NCBI GenBank assembly: GCA_002373775.1
Contig: DFJW01000061.1
Location: 1 to 64,000 of the forward strand
Source of the DNA: Ruminococcus flavefaciens
GTDB lineage: Bacteria > Bacillota > Clostridia > Oscillospirales > Ruminococcaceae
DNA length: 64,000 bases
Direction: 5' to 3'
This document shows, piece by piece, positions 15,454-23,350 of this stretch; within the stretch, counting starts at the first letter, position 1, and each line of letters opens with the position of its first letter. Made by a program: the position numbers and the translations under genes. The notes beneath the pieces are model-generated. The model was not told the origin of the DNA and searched no databases. It worked only from the letters and a program-made list of their open reading frames with translations.

Positions 15454-16621
15454 AAATAATAAGTTTTATGAAAATTTAGTTACAACGGAAAAAGAAAAAG
15501 AAAAAATGATAGATGAATGTTTTAAAATATTAGATAACGAATCACTTCCTTCTGATGACAAGATGAGTCTTAGGAGGAATGAAAAGATGAAGAAAAAAGA
15601 AAATGCTGATTTGATTAAAAAAGTTGCAGTTGCATCAGCTTCAATTGTAGCATGTGGTGCTATCACTCTTGGTGCAATTAATCGTGTTAATGATAATAAT
15701 AATTCTTCTGTTTCTGCAGCAAAGCAAGTTACAACAATAGAGGAGACTGCTGAATCGGTAACGAAAAAAGAAATAAAGAATGATGTTGTAAAAAAAGTTG
15801 GTATTAATTTAAATAAAAGTGATTATACTGATTTTAAGTGGCTGTTCCCTTATGTTTTGGAATCGGGGGAAACAGTGGATGGTTCATATCATGATAATAA
15901 AGAATATATTATTGGTGATTATACTTTTAAGTGGAAAAAATCAAATAAAGGTGTATATGTTAAAGGTAAAGAAGATAAAGAATATGTTCAATTACCAGGA
16001 ACTGAATTTGAAGTAGACATTGATAAAGGCTTTTCTGATTATATGTATTGTGATGGAAAAATAGCAGTATATAGTTATAAAGATGAGGTTTATTTATGGA
16101 ATTTGGAAACAAAAAAAGTTTCAAAACTCGAAATTCCTGATGAATTAAAAGATGAAAAGATGAAAAATCCAAAATATACTATTGGTAAAATCCGTAAAGG
16201 AATTGTATATATTGATGAAATACAGTATAATGAGGAGAACGGTAATAATAATCATCTTGGTTATATTGCAAATGTATATGCTTACGATATTAGTTCTAGT
16301 ACCTTTGAGGTAGTATTAAATGGACGTATGACAATTACTTTTACGGATAACTATGTTGTTACTGGTAGATTTGATGAAGATAGCTATTTGGGCTCGAAGT
16401 ATTATATTGAAAGAATCGATGATAATGGTTTTGAGGAAGTAGAAGAAATTAAAGGAGTGGATGTAGAATTTCCAGATGTAGAAGATGGTAAAATAAGTTT
16501 CAGAGTACATTTACCTGATAAGTACGATGCAGAAACAGATTGTAGCGAGTATGTGGATTCACATGAGAAAATCGTTTTTGATGAAAAAACAGAAAAATTA
16601 ACAAGAGTAAAAGTTGATTAA
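15443..16621 (+). CDS. Membrane-anchored putative anti-sigma/sensor protein 4
   Basis: 392 residues; AAGGAGG upstream of the ATG lies inside the sigma gene. Cytoplasmic segment with NNKFYENL and LRRNEKMKKK, transmembrane helix about 59-80 (VAVASASIVACGAITLG), external domain starting NLNKSDYTDFKWLF. This external domain matches that of the protein at 18837 in order and motifs (GDYTFKWKKS vs GDYAFKWNST; YVKGKEDKEYV vs YVRKKNEKKFE; LWNLETKKV vs IYNVETKEY). No enzymatic residues seen. Inferred to sequester sigma 4. Confidence 0.75.
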   Translation: MLFKNNKFYENLVTTEKEKEKMIDECFKILDNESLPSDDKMSLRRNEKMKKKENADLIKKVAVASASIVACGAITLGAINRVNDNNNSSVSAAKQVTTIEETAESVTKKEIKNDVVKKVGINLNKSDYTDFKWLFPYVLESGETVDGSYHDNKEYIIGDYTFKWKKSNKGVYVKGKEDKEYVQLPGTEFEVDIDKGFSDYMYCDGKIAVYSYKDEVYLWNLETKKVSKLEIPDELKDEKMKNPKYTIGKIRKGIVYIDEIQYNEENGNNNHLGYIANVYAYDISSSTFEVVLNGRMTITFTDNYVVTGRFDEDSYLGSKYYIERIDDNGFEEVEEIKGVDVEFPDVEDGKISFRVHLPDKYDAETDCSEYVDSHEKIVFDEKTEKLTRVKVD

Positions 16622-16638
16622 GGTGTGTCCATTCGTGG

Positions 16639-16683
16639 CAAAAGTAGGTTTGCAGTGAAAAAACTGCAAACCTACTTTTGTAT
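16639..16683 (+). terminator. Strong rho-independent terminator
   Basis: A 17-bp stem from CAAAAGTAGGTTTGCAG (16639-16655) and its complement (16664-16680). Confidence 0.85.
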
Positions 16684-16733
16684 TTGAAGCATTGGTTGAG
16701 TAAACCTTCGAAAAATGTGTTATGATGAACAAA

Positions 16734-16788
16734 ACCACAAAAAATGTGGTAAAATCATATTGACTTATCACAAAAAATGTGGTTTAAT
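16734..16788 (+). promoter_or_regulatory. Promoter with two operators for the HipB/HipA-like pair
   Basis: Two copies of CACAAAAAATGTGGT, at 16736-16750 and 16769-16783, the first extended to a palindrome ACCACA-N5-TGTGGT (16734-16750). Centres are 33 nt apart, three helical turns. TTGACT (16760-16765), a 17-nt spacer and TTTAAT (16783-16788) form the promoter, and the second operator fills the spacer. This fits autorepression by the encoded HTH protein. Confidence 0.75.
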
Positions 16789-16806
16789 CGACTTAGAGGT
16801 GATATT

Positions 16807-17352
16807 ATGATTAAGAAATATGTTATAAACGAATATCTGACAGGAGAAAACATAAAAAGGATAAGAGAGACTCTTTCTATGACACAGAAGGAATTTGCTG
16901 AATTTGCTAACTGTTCAAAAAGAACTGTTGAAAATTGGGAAAGTAATGGAGAAAAAATAAAAGGGCCTATTGTTCCTTTGGTTGAAATTCTTATGAGGCA
17001 ACCTGATTTCGTAAAAAAACTTGAAATACCTAATAAAAAACTTAAGCTTCGTCTTTGGTATATGTATGAGAATATGACATGTACAATTATAGATGTTGAT
17101 GAAGTAAGTAGGAAAATAAAAATACAGAATTATGTAGATAATACATTATATAGAGCATTTGGGGTAAATATAGAGCCGTCATTTGAAGAATATGAAGATT
17201 TTTTGGAATCGAGATGTTTCCCGCGCTCAAGAGATAAGATGAAAATTGAGTTAAAGAAATTAGGAATTCCATTTTATGATCCTATAATGATAATAGAAAA
17301 AACAGAAGGCAGAATGGCGGATGATAAGTTTTGGATTAAAATAGAGAGGTGA
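16807..17352 (+). CDS. HTH antitoxin/regulator (HipB-like)
   Basis: 181 residues from the ATG at 16807 (GAGGTGAT upstream). Near the N-terminus a Cro/C1-type helix-turn-helix: IKRIRETLSMTQKEFAEFA followed by SKRTVENWE. The C-terminal part, about 100 residues, is larger than in classical HipB and carries no motif I recognise. It precedes the HipA-like kinase gene by 4 nt in one operon, and two palindromic operators lie in the promoter. Known behaviour of HipB-type proteins: neutralise the kinase and repress the operon. This is inferred here. Confidence 0.8.
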   Translation: MIKKYVINEYLTGENIKRIRETLSMTQKEFAEFANCSKRTVENWESNGEKIKGPIVPLVEILMRQPDFVKKLEIPNKKLKLRLWYMYENMTCTIIDVDEVSRKIKIQNYVDNTLYRAFGVNIEPSFEEYEDFLESRCFPRSRDKMKIELKKLGIPFYDPIMIIEKTEGRMADDKFWIKIER

Positions 17353-17356
17353 TAGT

Positions 17357-18172
17357 TTGATTAAACTTTTTGAAGAAGAAATGAAAGATCAGGGTAGAAG
17401 GTCTTCTAAAGGAAATCAGTTAAAGTTTGAAAGAAATGGGAATTGGTACAAAACTGATTACTTAGGATATGAGGGCCTTGTGGAATATACAGTCTCTAAA
17501 CTTCTTGCATTTTCTAATCTTGATGAATTGGAATATGTTGATTATAATCTTGAGCAGATAGAATATAATGGTAATATTTTTAATGGATGCAAGAGCAAAG
17601 ATTTTACAGATGAGTGGAGTCTGATTACATTAGAAAGATTATTTAAAAGTACATATGGAACTGGACTTAATGAAATGATTTATTCAATACCTAATCACAG
17701 TGACAGACTTAGAATTTTAGTTGATCAGGTTGAGAGAGCAACGGGTATAAAAGATTTTGGAAGGTATATGAGTAAAATGTTAACGATTGATGCTTTATTT
17801 TTAAATGAGGATAGGCATACACATAACATAGCAGTAATGACAGATAATGAAGGTAGGTTTAAACTCGCTCCTATATTTGATAATGGTGCAGGACTTATGT
17901 CTGATACGATGATGGAATATCCACTTTCAAAAGATGTGTTATTGAATATCGATAAAGTCAAATCCAAAACTTTTTGTGATGATTTTTCAGAACAGGTAGA
18001 TATTGCAGAAAGATTATATGGACAGCATATTGAATTTGATTTTGGATATAATGAGGTAAAAACAATTGTAGATATGGCAGATATTTATAATGATGATGTT
18101 AAAGTTCGTGTGATTGAACTTATTATGCAGATGAGAAGAAAATATGAATATTTGTTTAGTAAGACAAAATAA
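17357..18172 (+). CDS. HipA-like serine/threonine kinase (short form)
   Basis: 271 residues; TTG start with GAGGTGAT 6 nt upstream. The catalytic block LNEDRHTHNIAVM (about 149-161) gives D152 and N157, and APIFDNGAG (171-179) gives the metal-binding D175, both hallmarks of the HipA/CtkA kinase fold. It is much shorter than E. coli HipA (about 440 residues) and lacks the N-terminal HipA_N subdomain, as in other split or short HipA-like kinases. Such kinases phosphorylate translation components (for HipA, glutamyl-tRNA synthetase) and arrest growth; the target here is unknown. Partner gene is directly upstream. Confidence 0.8.
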   Translation: MIKLFEEEMKDQGRRSSKGNQLKFERNGNWYKTDYLGYEGLVEYTVSKLLAFSNLDELEYVDYNLEQIEYNGNIFNGCKSKDFTDEWSLITLERLFKSTYGTGLNEMIYSIPNHSDRLRILVDQVERATGIKDFGRYMSKMLTIDALFLNEDRHTHNIAVMTDNEGRFKLAPIFDNGAGLMSDTMMEYPLSKDVLLNIDKVKSKTFCDDFSEQVDIAERLYGQHIEFDFGYNEVKTIVDMADIYNDDVKVRVIELIMQMRRKYEYLFSKTK

Positions 18173-18202
18173 AGGCTTGTAGAATTTCTACAAGCCTTTT
18201 GT
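18170..18202 (+). terminator. Rho-independent terminator
   Basis: AAAGGCTTGTAGAA and its complement form a 13- to 14-bp stem with a tiny loop, ending in CCTTTT; overlaps the stop codon of the kinase gene. Confidence 0.85.
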
Positions 18203-18243
18203 TATGGTAAAATATTTTTGTGAATTGTTAATTTAAAAAAATT

Positions 18244-18293
18244 TGCAACCTAATTGGATTTTGAATCGTGTATAAGGTGAAAAGGTAAAAGCG
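18244..18293 (+). promoter_or_regulatory. ECF-type promoter P6
   Basis: TGCAAC at 18244-18249, 17-nt spacer, CGTGTA at 18267-18272, then AGGTGAAAAGGTAAAAGCGC. Confidence 0.75.
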
Positions 18294-18328
18294 CTGATAC
18301 TTTTTAGACATATGTTAGGAGATACTTA

Positions 18329-18835
18329 ATGGATAGTATTAAACGAATTGATTTAGAACAGACAATTGAAAAATATAGTGATTTACTATACAGGACATGC
18401 TTCTTGATTCTTAGAAATTCGCATGATGCTGAAGATGTTATGCAAGAGACTTTTATAAAATACATGCGGGTAGATGTTGAATTTAGAGATGAAGAACATA
18501 AGAAGGCTTGGTTGCTTAAGGTATCTCAGAATAAATGCAAGGATATGTTGAGATTTCATAAGGTTCATGCTTATATACCATATGAGGAGATACAAGAACA
18601 CATAGTATCTCATGATTTTCTTGATGTTGAAGATATAGAAGAAGTATTAGATATCGCAAAATTAAGTTATAAGTATAAATCGGTAATTTTAATACATTAT
18701 ATTGAAGGGTATTCTGTTAAAGAGACGGCAGATATTCTTGGAATAACAGAATCCGCAACAAAGTCTAGATTGAAAAGAGCAAGAGAGAAGCTTAAAGGGA
18801 CTTTTGAAAAAATGTATAAAGAGGAGATTAACTAA
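18329..18835 (+). CDS. ECF-like sigma factor 5
   Basis: 168 residues. Region 2: EKYSDLLYRTCFLIL, DAEDVMQETFIKYM, KAWLLKVSQNKCKDML; region 4: YSVKETADILGIT then RLKRAREKLK. TAGGAGA precedes the ATG. The membrane-protein gene starts 1 nt after the stop codon. Minimal two-domain ECF-like sigma, closest in the array to the copy at 14932. Confidence 0.9.
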   Translation: MDSIKRIDLEQTIEKYSDLLYRTCFLILRNSHDAEDVMQETFIKYMRVDVEFRDEEHKKAWLLKVSQNKCKDMLRFHKVHAYIPYEEIQEHIVSHDFLDVEDIEEVLDIAKLSYKYKSVILIHYIEGYSVKETADILGITESATKSRLKRAREKLKGTFEKMYKEEIN

Positions 18836-18836
18836 T

Positions 18837-20090
18837 ATGAGTTATAGAAAGAATGGAAACAATAAAGCGTATGAAAATCTTAAAGCTAATCCTGATGTGA
18901 AAAAACATATGTTAGAAGCATGCATTATGGCAGATAAGGAAGACTCATTAGTTAGAAATGCTGATGGTTTAGGTATCAGGAGGATTAAAAAAATGAGAAA
19001 GAAAGAACATGGTGAGATTTTTAAGAAGGTTGCTGTTGCATCACTTTCGTTAGCAGCTACAGGAGCAATTGTTGCAGGCGTGGCAACATATAGAAATAAT
19101 AAAAATACAAGTAATGATTCGATGGCTTTAAAGCAAATTACAACAGAATGTAAAACAACTGAAAAGGCGACAGAGGAAAAAACAGATGTTGAAGCGCAGA
19201 AGGACAATTTATTAGAATGTAGTATTAAACTAAATAAGAAGGGGCAAAAAGAATTTAAAGCATTATTTTGGCATTATGAAAGTGGCAAAGAGTTTGAAGA
19301 GGGTGAAGGTTCTGTAGAAAACTCGGATTATTATGCTGGTAAAGTGTATGTAGTAGGTGATTATGCTTTTAAGTGGAATTCGACTACTGATAAATGTGTT
19401 TATGTAAGAAAAAAGAATGAAAAGAAATTTGAAAAAACACCAATTGTACTATCACGTTTAGATGAACTTGAGGAAGGCAATACATTACCTGATGATTTTT
19501 GGACGAATGGAGAAATGATAATATATCAAAATGAAAGTACAAAAAAAATATATATATATAATGTAGAAACTAAAGAATACAAGGAAGCAGTTATTCCTGA
19601 AAGTATTAAGGTTAAAGGAGTTGGTGATCCTAGTTATATTTTTAAGGTGAAAAATGGTGTTATGTACATACAAGAGTATGATATGAAACTTGAAGAAGAG
19701 AATAAGAAAAAAAATATTTTTGATACTAAAACCAATTTATATGTATATGATATAACTAATGGAGAATGCGCTCTTTTACTTGAAGGTGGAATGTTAGAAG
19801 ATACATTAAATGACTACGTAGTAATTGGAGAATATATAGAAGATGCAGAAGACATAATAACTTCTAGAAAGTATAGTGTTAAAAAGATAACGGATAAAGG
19901 ATTGGAAAATATTTATTCTTTTGATAGAGGTGTAGACTATGAATTTATCGATGAGGAAAACAATGTGTTCGTTTTTTCCACTCAAAAGAAATCGAAAGCA
20001 TCAGATGGTAAAGAATATTTTTCTCCTGATGAATATATTAAGTTTAATGTAAAGACAAATAAAATTGTTAAAGAAAAAGCGCAAAACTAA
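18837..20090 (+). CDS. Membrane-anchored putative anti-sigma/sensor protein 5
   Basis: 417 residues from the ATG at 18837 (GAGGAG 10 nt upstream; the frame opens earlier inside the sigma gene). Cytoplasmic segment with NNKAYENL and IRRIKKMRKKEHGE, transmembrane helix about 64-85 (VAVASLSLAATGAIVAGV), external domain similar to that of the protein at 15443. Contains a Lys/Glu-rich stretch and the beta-rich repeat pattern typical of the array. No zinc anti-sigma motif. Inferred partner of sigma 5. Confidence 0.75.
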   Translation: MSYRKNGNNKAYENLKANPDVKKHMLEACIMADKEDSLVRNADGLGIRRIKKMRKKEHGEIFKKVAVASLSLAATGAIVAGVATYRNNKNTSNDSMALKQITTECKTTEKATEEKTDVEAQKDNLLECSIKLNKKGQKEFKALFWHYESGKEFEEGEGSVENSDYYAGKVYVVGDYAFKWNSTTDKCVYVRKKNEKKFEKTPIVLSRLDELEEGNTLPDDFWTNGEMIIYQNESTKKIYIYNVETKEYKEAVIPESIKVKGVGDPSYIFKVKNGVMYIQEYDMKLEEENKKKNIFDTKTNLYVYDITNGECALLLEGGMLEDTLNDYVVIGEYIEDAEDIITSRKYSVKKITDKGLENIYSFDRGVDYEFIDEENNVFVFSTQKKSKASDGKEYFSPDEYIKFNVKTNKIVKEKAQN

Positions 20091-20117
20091 ATATTCAAGT
20101 ATAAAAATCACCTAATG

Positions 20118-20155
20118 AAAAAGCAGTTATGAACTTGTGCTCATGGCTGCTTTTA
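20118..20155 (+). terminator. Rho-independent terminator
   Basis: AAAAGCAGTTATGA pairs with TCATGGCTGCTTTT (two G-U pairs), followed by T-rich DNA. Confidence 0.7.
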
Positions 20156-20201
20156 TATTAGTGAGTATGTATAAGCTATTAAATGATGATATAATAAAAA
20201 A

Positions 20202-20250
20202 TGTCACCATTTTAATTCCTGATACGTGTACAGGGTGAAAAGGTAAATCA
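20202..20250 (+). promoter_or_regulatory. ECF-type promoter P7
   Basis: TGTCAC at 20202-20207, 17-nt spacer, CGTGTA at 20225-20230, then GGGTGAAAAGGTAAA. Confidence 0.75.
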
Positions 20251-20306
20251 TGATGGGTATTCATGATTGTGCGCGCAGACTTTTTGAAGGAGATTATTAA
20301 CTGCTT

Positions 20307-20831
20307 ATGAGTATATTTTTAAGAAGTGATGAAGATATTGAAAATACAATAAGAAGATATACCAATCTTTTATATAGAACAAGCTTTTTTATGCTTAAGA
20401 ATAAAGCTGATGCTGATGATGTTGTTCAGGATACATTTTATAGATATATGACAACTAACATAAGCTTTAATGAAGAAGAACATAAAAAAGCTTGGCTCTT
20501 AAAAGTTGCTCAGAATAGGTGTAGAGATCTTCTTCGTTCGCACAAGATTCGCGCATATATTCCATATGAGGAAGTAGAACAAAGCCTTGTATATAAAGAG
20601 GATATCGAAAAGAAAGACATAGATGAATTAATAAAAATAGCTAATCTAAATTATAAATACAAAAGTGTAATAATGCTTTATTATTATGAAGATTACTCCA
20701 TAGATGAGATTGCAAATATATTGGAAATCTCAGTAAATGCTGTTAAAAAAAGATTACAAAGAGCAAGAGATAAGGTTAAAGTGGCCTATGAAAAAAAGTA
20801 TGGAGAGGATGTGAAGATTTATGAGATATAA
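20307..20831 (+). CDS. ECF-like sigma factor 6
   Basis: 174 residues. Region 2: RRYTNLLYRTSFFML, DADDVVQDTFYRYM, KAWLLKVAQNRCRDLL; region 4: YSIDEIANILEIS then KKRLQRARDKVKVAYEK. By region 4 (KKRLQRAR, EK..RLQRAREK) it is nearest to sigma 1 at 8088. GAAGGAGA lies about 14 nt upstream of the ATG. Its last 11 nt overlap the next gene. Its first codons (MSIFLRS) are duplicated at 22236. Confidence 0.9.
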   Translation: MSIFLRSDEDIENTIRRYTNLLYRTSFFMLKNKADADDVVQDTFYRYMTTNISFNEEEHKKAWLLKVAQNRCRDLLRSHKIRAYIPYEEVEQSLVYKEDIEKKDIDELIKIANLNYKYKSVIMLYYYEDYSIDEIANILEISVNAVKKRLQRARDKVKVAYEKKYGEDVKIYEI

Positions 20832-22209
20832 GGATATTAAAAAGAATAAAGCATATGAAAATCTTGGGATGAATGAAGAAGAAGTTAATAATCTCCTAGC
20901 TGATTGCATAGAAAAAAAGCAGGAACTTAAGGCTGGAATATCAGACCTTAGTGTTAGGAGGAATGAAAAGATGAAGAAAAAAGAATATGGTGATGTTTTA
21001 AAAAAGGTTGCTGTTGCGTCGCTTTCATTAGTTGCAACAGGAGCAATTATAGCAGGTGTCGCAATATACAAAGATAATACTAAACCAGGCAATAATTCAA
21101 TGGCTGCAAAGGAAACAACAATTAAGGAAACTCAAAAGTTTACAGAAAAAGTAACAGAGAAAGAGACAGAAATTGAGATACAGACTCTCAATGAAAATGA
21201 GAAAGTGAAAAAGAGTCATAAGTTTGGATGTATCTGTACAGAAAATTGTGATGATAATGGAAATGTTATTGAAGAAGATGTGATTGCTTCACATGAAAAA
21301 AATCGTTTAGCTAAGCATGGAAAATACGAAGTTATGCAGACTTTAACTGACCCTAATAAAAAGTATGATATAAAGCTTAAGCAAGGGGATAAATTTAAAA
21401 TAGTTGATAGTATAAGTATGATAGATGAATATCATCAGCTTACATTATATTATTATGGTAAAAATTTATATTATTTTGATAATGAAGGATTAAAGACTTT
21501 AAACTTGAAGACTGCGAAAGCAGATTATGTTTTTAAGTATTCAGAATCTGGTACGGAACTTGTAAATCATTCATGGTCATCTAGAATAGATATTTGTGAC
21601 ATTGATGATAGTTATATTTATGTATCAGGGCACATTAGTACTGATGAGAATGATGGAAATGATTATTCTTATTCATATGATATTAAGAATAAAAAACTTA
21701 ATAAAATTAACGCTAAATGTTTTGAGTGGGATTTAAGAGATGATTTAATTATCACTAAAGATGAGCCAAACTATATGATATCATCGGAGGGGGATAGTTT
21801 AACTGAATCACCAAAATATGTTGAAAGAAAAGTTGATGGTAAAATTGAAACACTTAGAAAATTAGGAGATCGTGTATGGGTCTTCACAGAAGATAATGAT
21901 TTAAGCTTTTCTAAGAGTGATAATAATAAGTTTTACTATATTAGCTTTGATAAAGTAAAACAGTCGGGCTATACTGATTACTCAGAAGTTACAGTTATGG
22001 CATATAACATTAAAACAAATGAAACGGAGAAAATCGATGTATTTACAATTCCTAATATGAATATTGGAGATAAGGGATTTTGGTTTAAAGAAATAACAGA
22101 TGGAAGTGTTAAGTTTTATTATAATAACGAACAGGGACATCAGGAAAATGGAGAATATAATTTAAAAACAAAGAAATTAACACATAAACTTGCAGTAGAG
22201 CAAGATTAG
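20821..22209 (+). CDS. Membrane-anchored putative anti-sigma/sensor protein 6
   Basis: 462 residues. Cytoplasmic segment with KNKAYENLGMNEEEVNNLL and VRRNEKMKKKEYGDVLKK, transmembrane helix about 61-83 (VAVASLSLVATGAIIAGV), a Thr/Glu/Lys-rich linker, then an external domain related to that at 12348 (YYFDNEGLKTLNLKT; DDSYIYVSGH vs DDNHIYMSCV). A CICTENC cluster near residue 140 is particular to this copy. Overlaps sigma 6 by 11 nt. Inferred anti-sigma/sensor. Confidence 0.75.
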   Translation: MRYKDIKKNKAYENLGMNEEEVNNLLADCIEKKQELKAGISDLSVRRNEKMKKKEYGDVLKKVAVASLSLVATGAIIAGVAIYKDNTKPGNNSMAAKETTIKETQKFTEKVTEKETEIEIQTLNENEKVKKSHKFGCICTENCDDNGNVIEEDVIASHEKNRLAKHGKYEVMQTLTDPNKKYDIKLKQGDKFKIVDSISMIDEYHQLTLYYYGKNLYYFDNEGLKTLNLKTAKADYVFKYSESGTELVNHSWSSRIDICDIDDSYIYVSGHISTDENDGNDYSYSYDIKNKKLNKINAKCFEWDLRDDLIITKDEPNYMISSEGDSLTESPKYVERKVDGKIETLRKLGDRVWVFTEDNDLSFSKSDNNKFYYISFDKVKQSGYTDYSEVTVMAYNIKTNETEKIDVFTIPNMNIGDKGFWFKEITDGSVKFYYNNEQGHQENGEYNLKTKKLTHKLAVEQD

Positions 22210-22235
22210 ATGGAAAGAGGGATAATCAATTAGTT

Positions 22236-22304
22236 ATGAGTATATTTTTAAGAAGTGGTGAAGATAGTTATAAAATGGCGATGAATACGAAAAAAACAAA
22301 GTAA
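22236..22304 (+). pseudogene. 5' remnant of an ECF sigma gene
   Basis: A 22-codon frame begins MSIFLRSGEDS, matching the start of sigma 6 (MSIFLRSDEDI) at both protein and DNA level, including the bases just before the ATG (cttatgagta vs gttatgagta). After 10 codons the similarity ends. No region 2 or 4 remains. It marks a lost unit or a recombination endpoint at the right edge of the array. Confidence 0.75.
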
Positions 22305-22396
22305 TAAAAATATTACATGAAAGGGAAGATTTTATATGCCCTTTTTGTGTATAAGGAAACTATTGCTAGAATAAAATTTTTTGTTGAAAAAAAGTA

Positions 22397-22428
22397 AAAA
22401 AATGAGGTGGATTTTTCCACCTCATTTT
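22397..22428 (-). terminator. Rho-independent terminator of the rubrerythrin operon
   Basis: AAATGAGGTGGA pairs with TCCACCTCATTT; on the minus strand it is followed by a long T run. It also separates the AT-rich island from the core-like DNA. Confidence 0.8.
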
Positions 22429-22441
22429 ATATTACTATTGT

Positions 22442-22993
22442 TTAGCTAAAATATCTCTTTAAGAGACCTTCAAATGCTTTGCCGTGTCTAGCTTCATCTC
22501 TTGCCATTTCATGAACTGTATCATGGATAGCGTCGAGATTGAGTTCCTTTGCTCTCTTGGCAAGCTTGAGTTTTCCTTCTGTTGCGCCGTGCTCAGCCAT
22601 TACTCTCTTCTCAAGGTTCTCCTTTGTGGAAGAAGATACTACCTCGCCGAGAAGTTCAGCAAACTTAGCTGCATGCTCTGCCTCTTCGTAAGCTGCCTTT
22701 TCCCAGTAAAGTCCGATCTCCGGATATCCCTCTCTGAATGCAACTCTTGCCATAGCAAGATACATTCCTACCTCTGAGCATTCACCGGTGAAATTGGAAC
22801 GCAGTCCTTCGATTATCTCCTGATCCTCAACTGCCTTTGCTACGCCGACTTCATGCTCACATGCAAATACAAGCTTCTCGTCTGCTTCCTTTACTGTGAA
22901 CTTTGATCCGGGAACTCCGCACTGGGGACATTTCTCCGGCGGCTGCTCGCCTTCATAAACATATCCGCAAACCGGACATACATACTTCTTCAT
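22442..22993 (-). CDS. rbr: Rubrerythrin, reverse type (rubredoxin domain first)
   Basis: 183 residues. N-terminal rubredoxin-like domain with CPVCG (6-10) and CPQCG (near 22-26), followed by a four-helix ferritin-like domain with EAEHAAKF and DEARHGKAF diiron motifs. This order is that of reverse rubrerythrins, which act as NADH-linked peroxidases or terminal components in oxygen and peroxide detoxification in clostridia. Minus strand, strong AAGGAGG upstream of the ATG at 22993. Shares an upstream region with the NrdD-tail-like gene, and both diverge from a Crp/Fnr-type regulator, consistent with oxidative stress control. Confidence 0.92.
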   Translation of the reverse strand: MKKYVCPVCGYVYEGEQPPEKCPQCGVPGSKFTVKEADEKLVFACEHEVGVAKAVEDQEIIEGLRSNFTGECSEVGMYLAMARVAFREGYPEIGLYWEKAAYEEAEHAAKFAELLGEVVSSSTKENLEKRVMAEHGATEGKLKLAKRAKELNLDAIHDTVHEMARDEARHGKAFEGLLKRYFS

Positions 22994-23065
22994 AAGAATA
23001 CCTCCTTGTTTTTACAAGCACGCCCTTCAGCATGCCGAATATATTTCAGAGCCGCAGTACAGCTC

Positions 23066-23335
23066 TCAAACACTGTGCTTTACTCTGTCACGTTCCTCTG
23101 CACGTTTTCCGTTGTTGAAACGATCAAGTGTGCCTACAAGATAACCTGTGATGCGTCTGATACGATCGAAAGGAACGTCAGTGAACTCATACTTCAGGTC
23201 AACGAATTCCCCGTCTACAGTAACTGTCATAGCACTGATCTGCCTGTCACTGTACTTGTTCTTGCCATATTCGATATAAGCGTTGATCTCTTCCTGAGAA
23301 AGCTCATCGCCTATCACATTGACACTTATTGCCAT
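23066..23335 (-). CDS. Small protein resembling the C-terminal tail of anaerobic ribonucleotide reductase
   Basis: 89 residues. The C-terminal part RIRRITGYLVGTLDRFN followed by NGKRAEERDRV resembles the end of class III reductase NrdD (R.TGY......WN.GK..E..DR), but the cysteines of the NrdD zinc site are missing and no glycyl-radical motif is present. The N-terminal half (VNVIGDELSQEEINAYIEYGK) is unlike NrdD. Stand-alone forms of this type are known in clostridia under the reductase name, but catalysis is impossible at this size. AAGGAGG precedes the ATG; the gene lies 72 nt upstream of rbr on the same strand. Confidence 0.75.
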   Translation of the reverse strand: MAISVNVIGDELSQEEINAYIEYGKNKYSDRQISAMTVTVDGEFVDLKYEFTDVPFDRIRRITGYLVGTLDRFNNGKRAEERDRVKHSV

Positions 23336-23350
23336 TTTTAATCATCCTCC

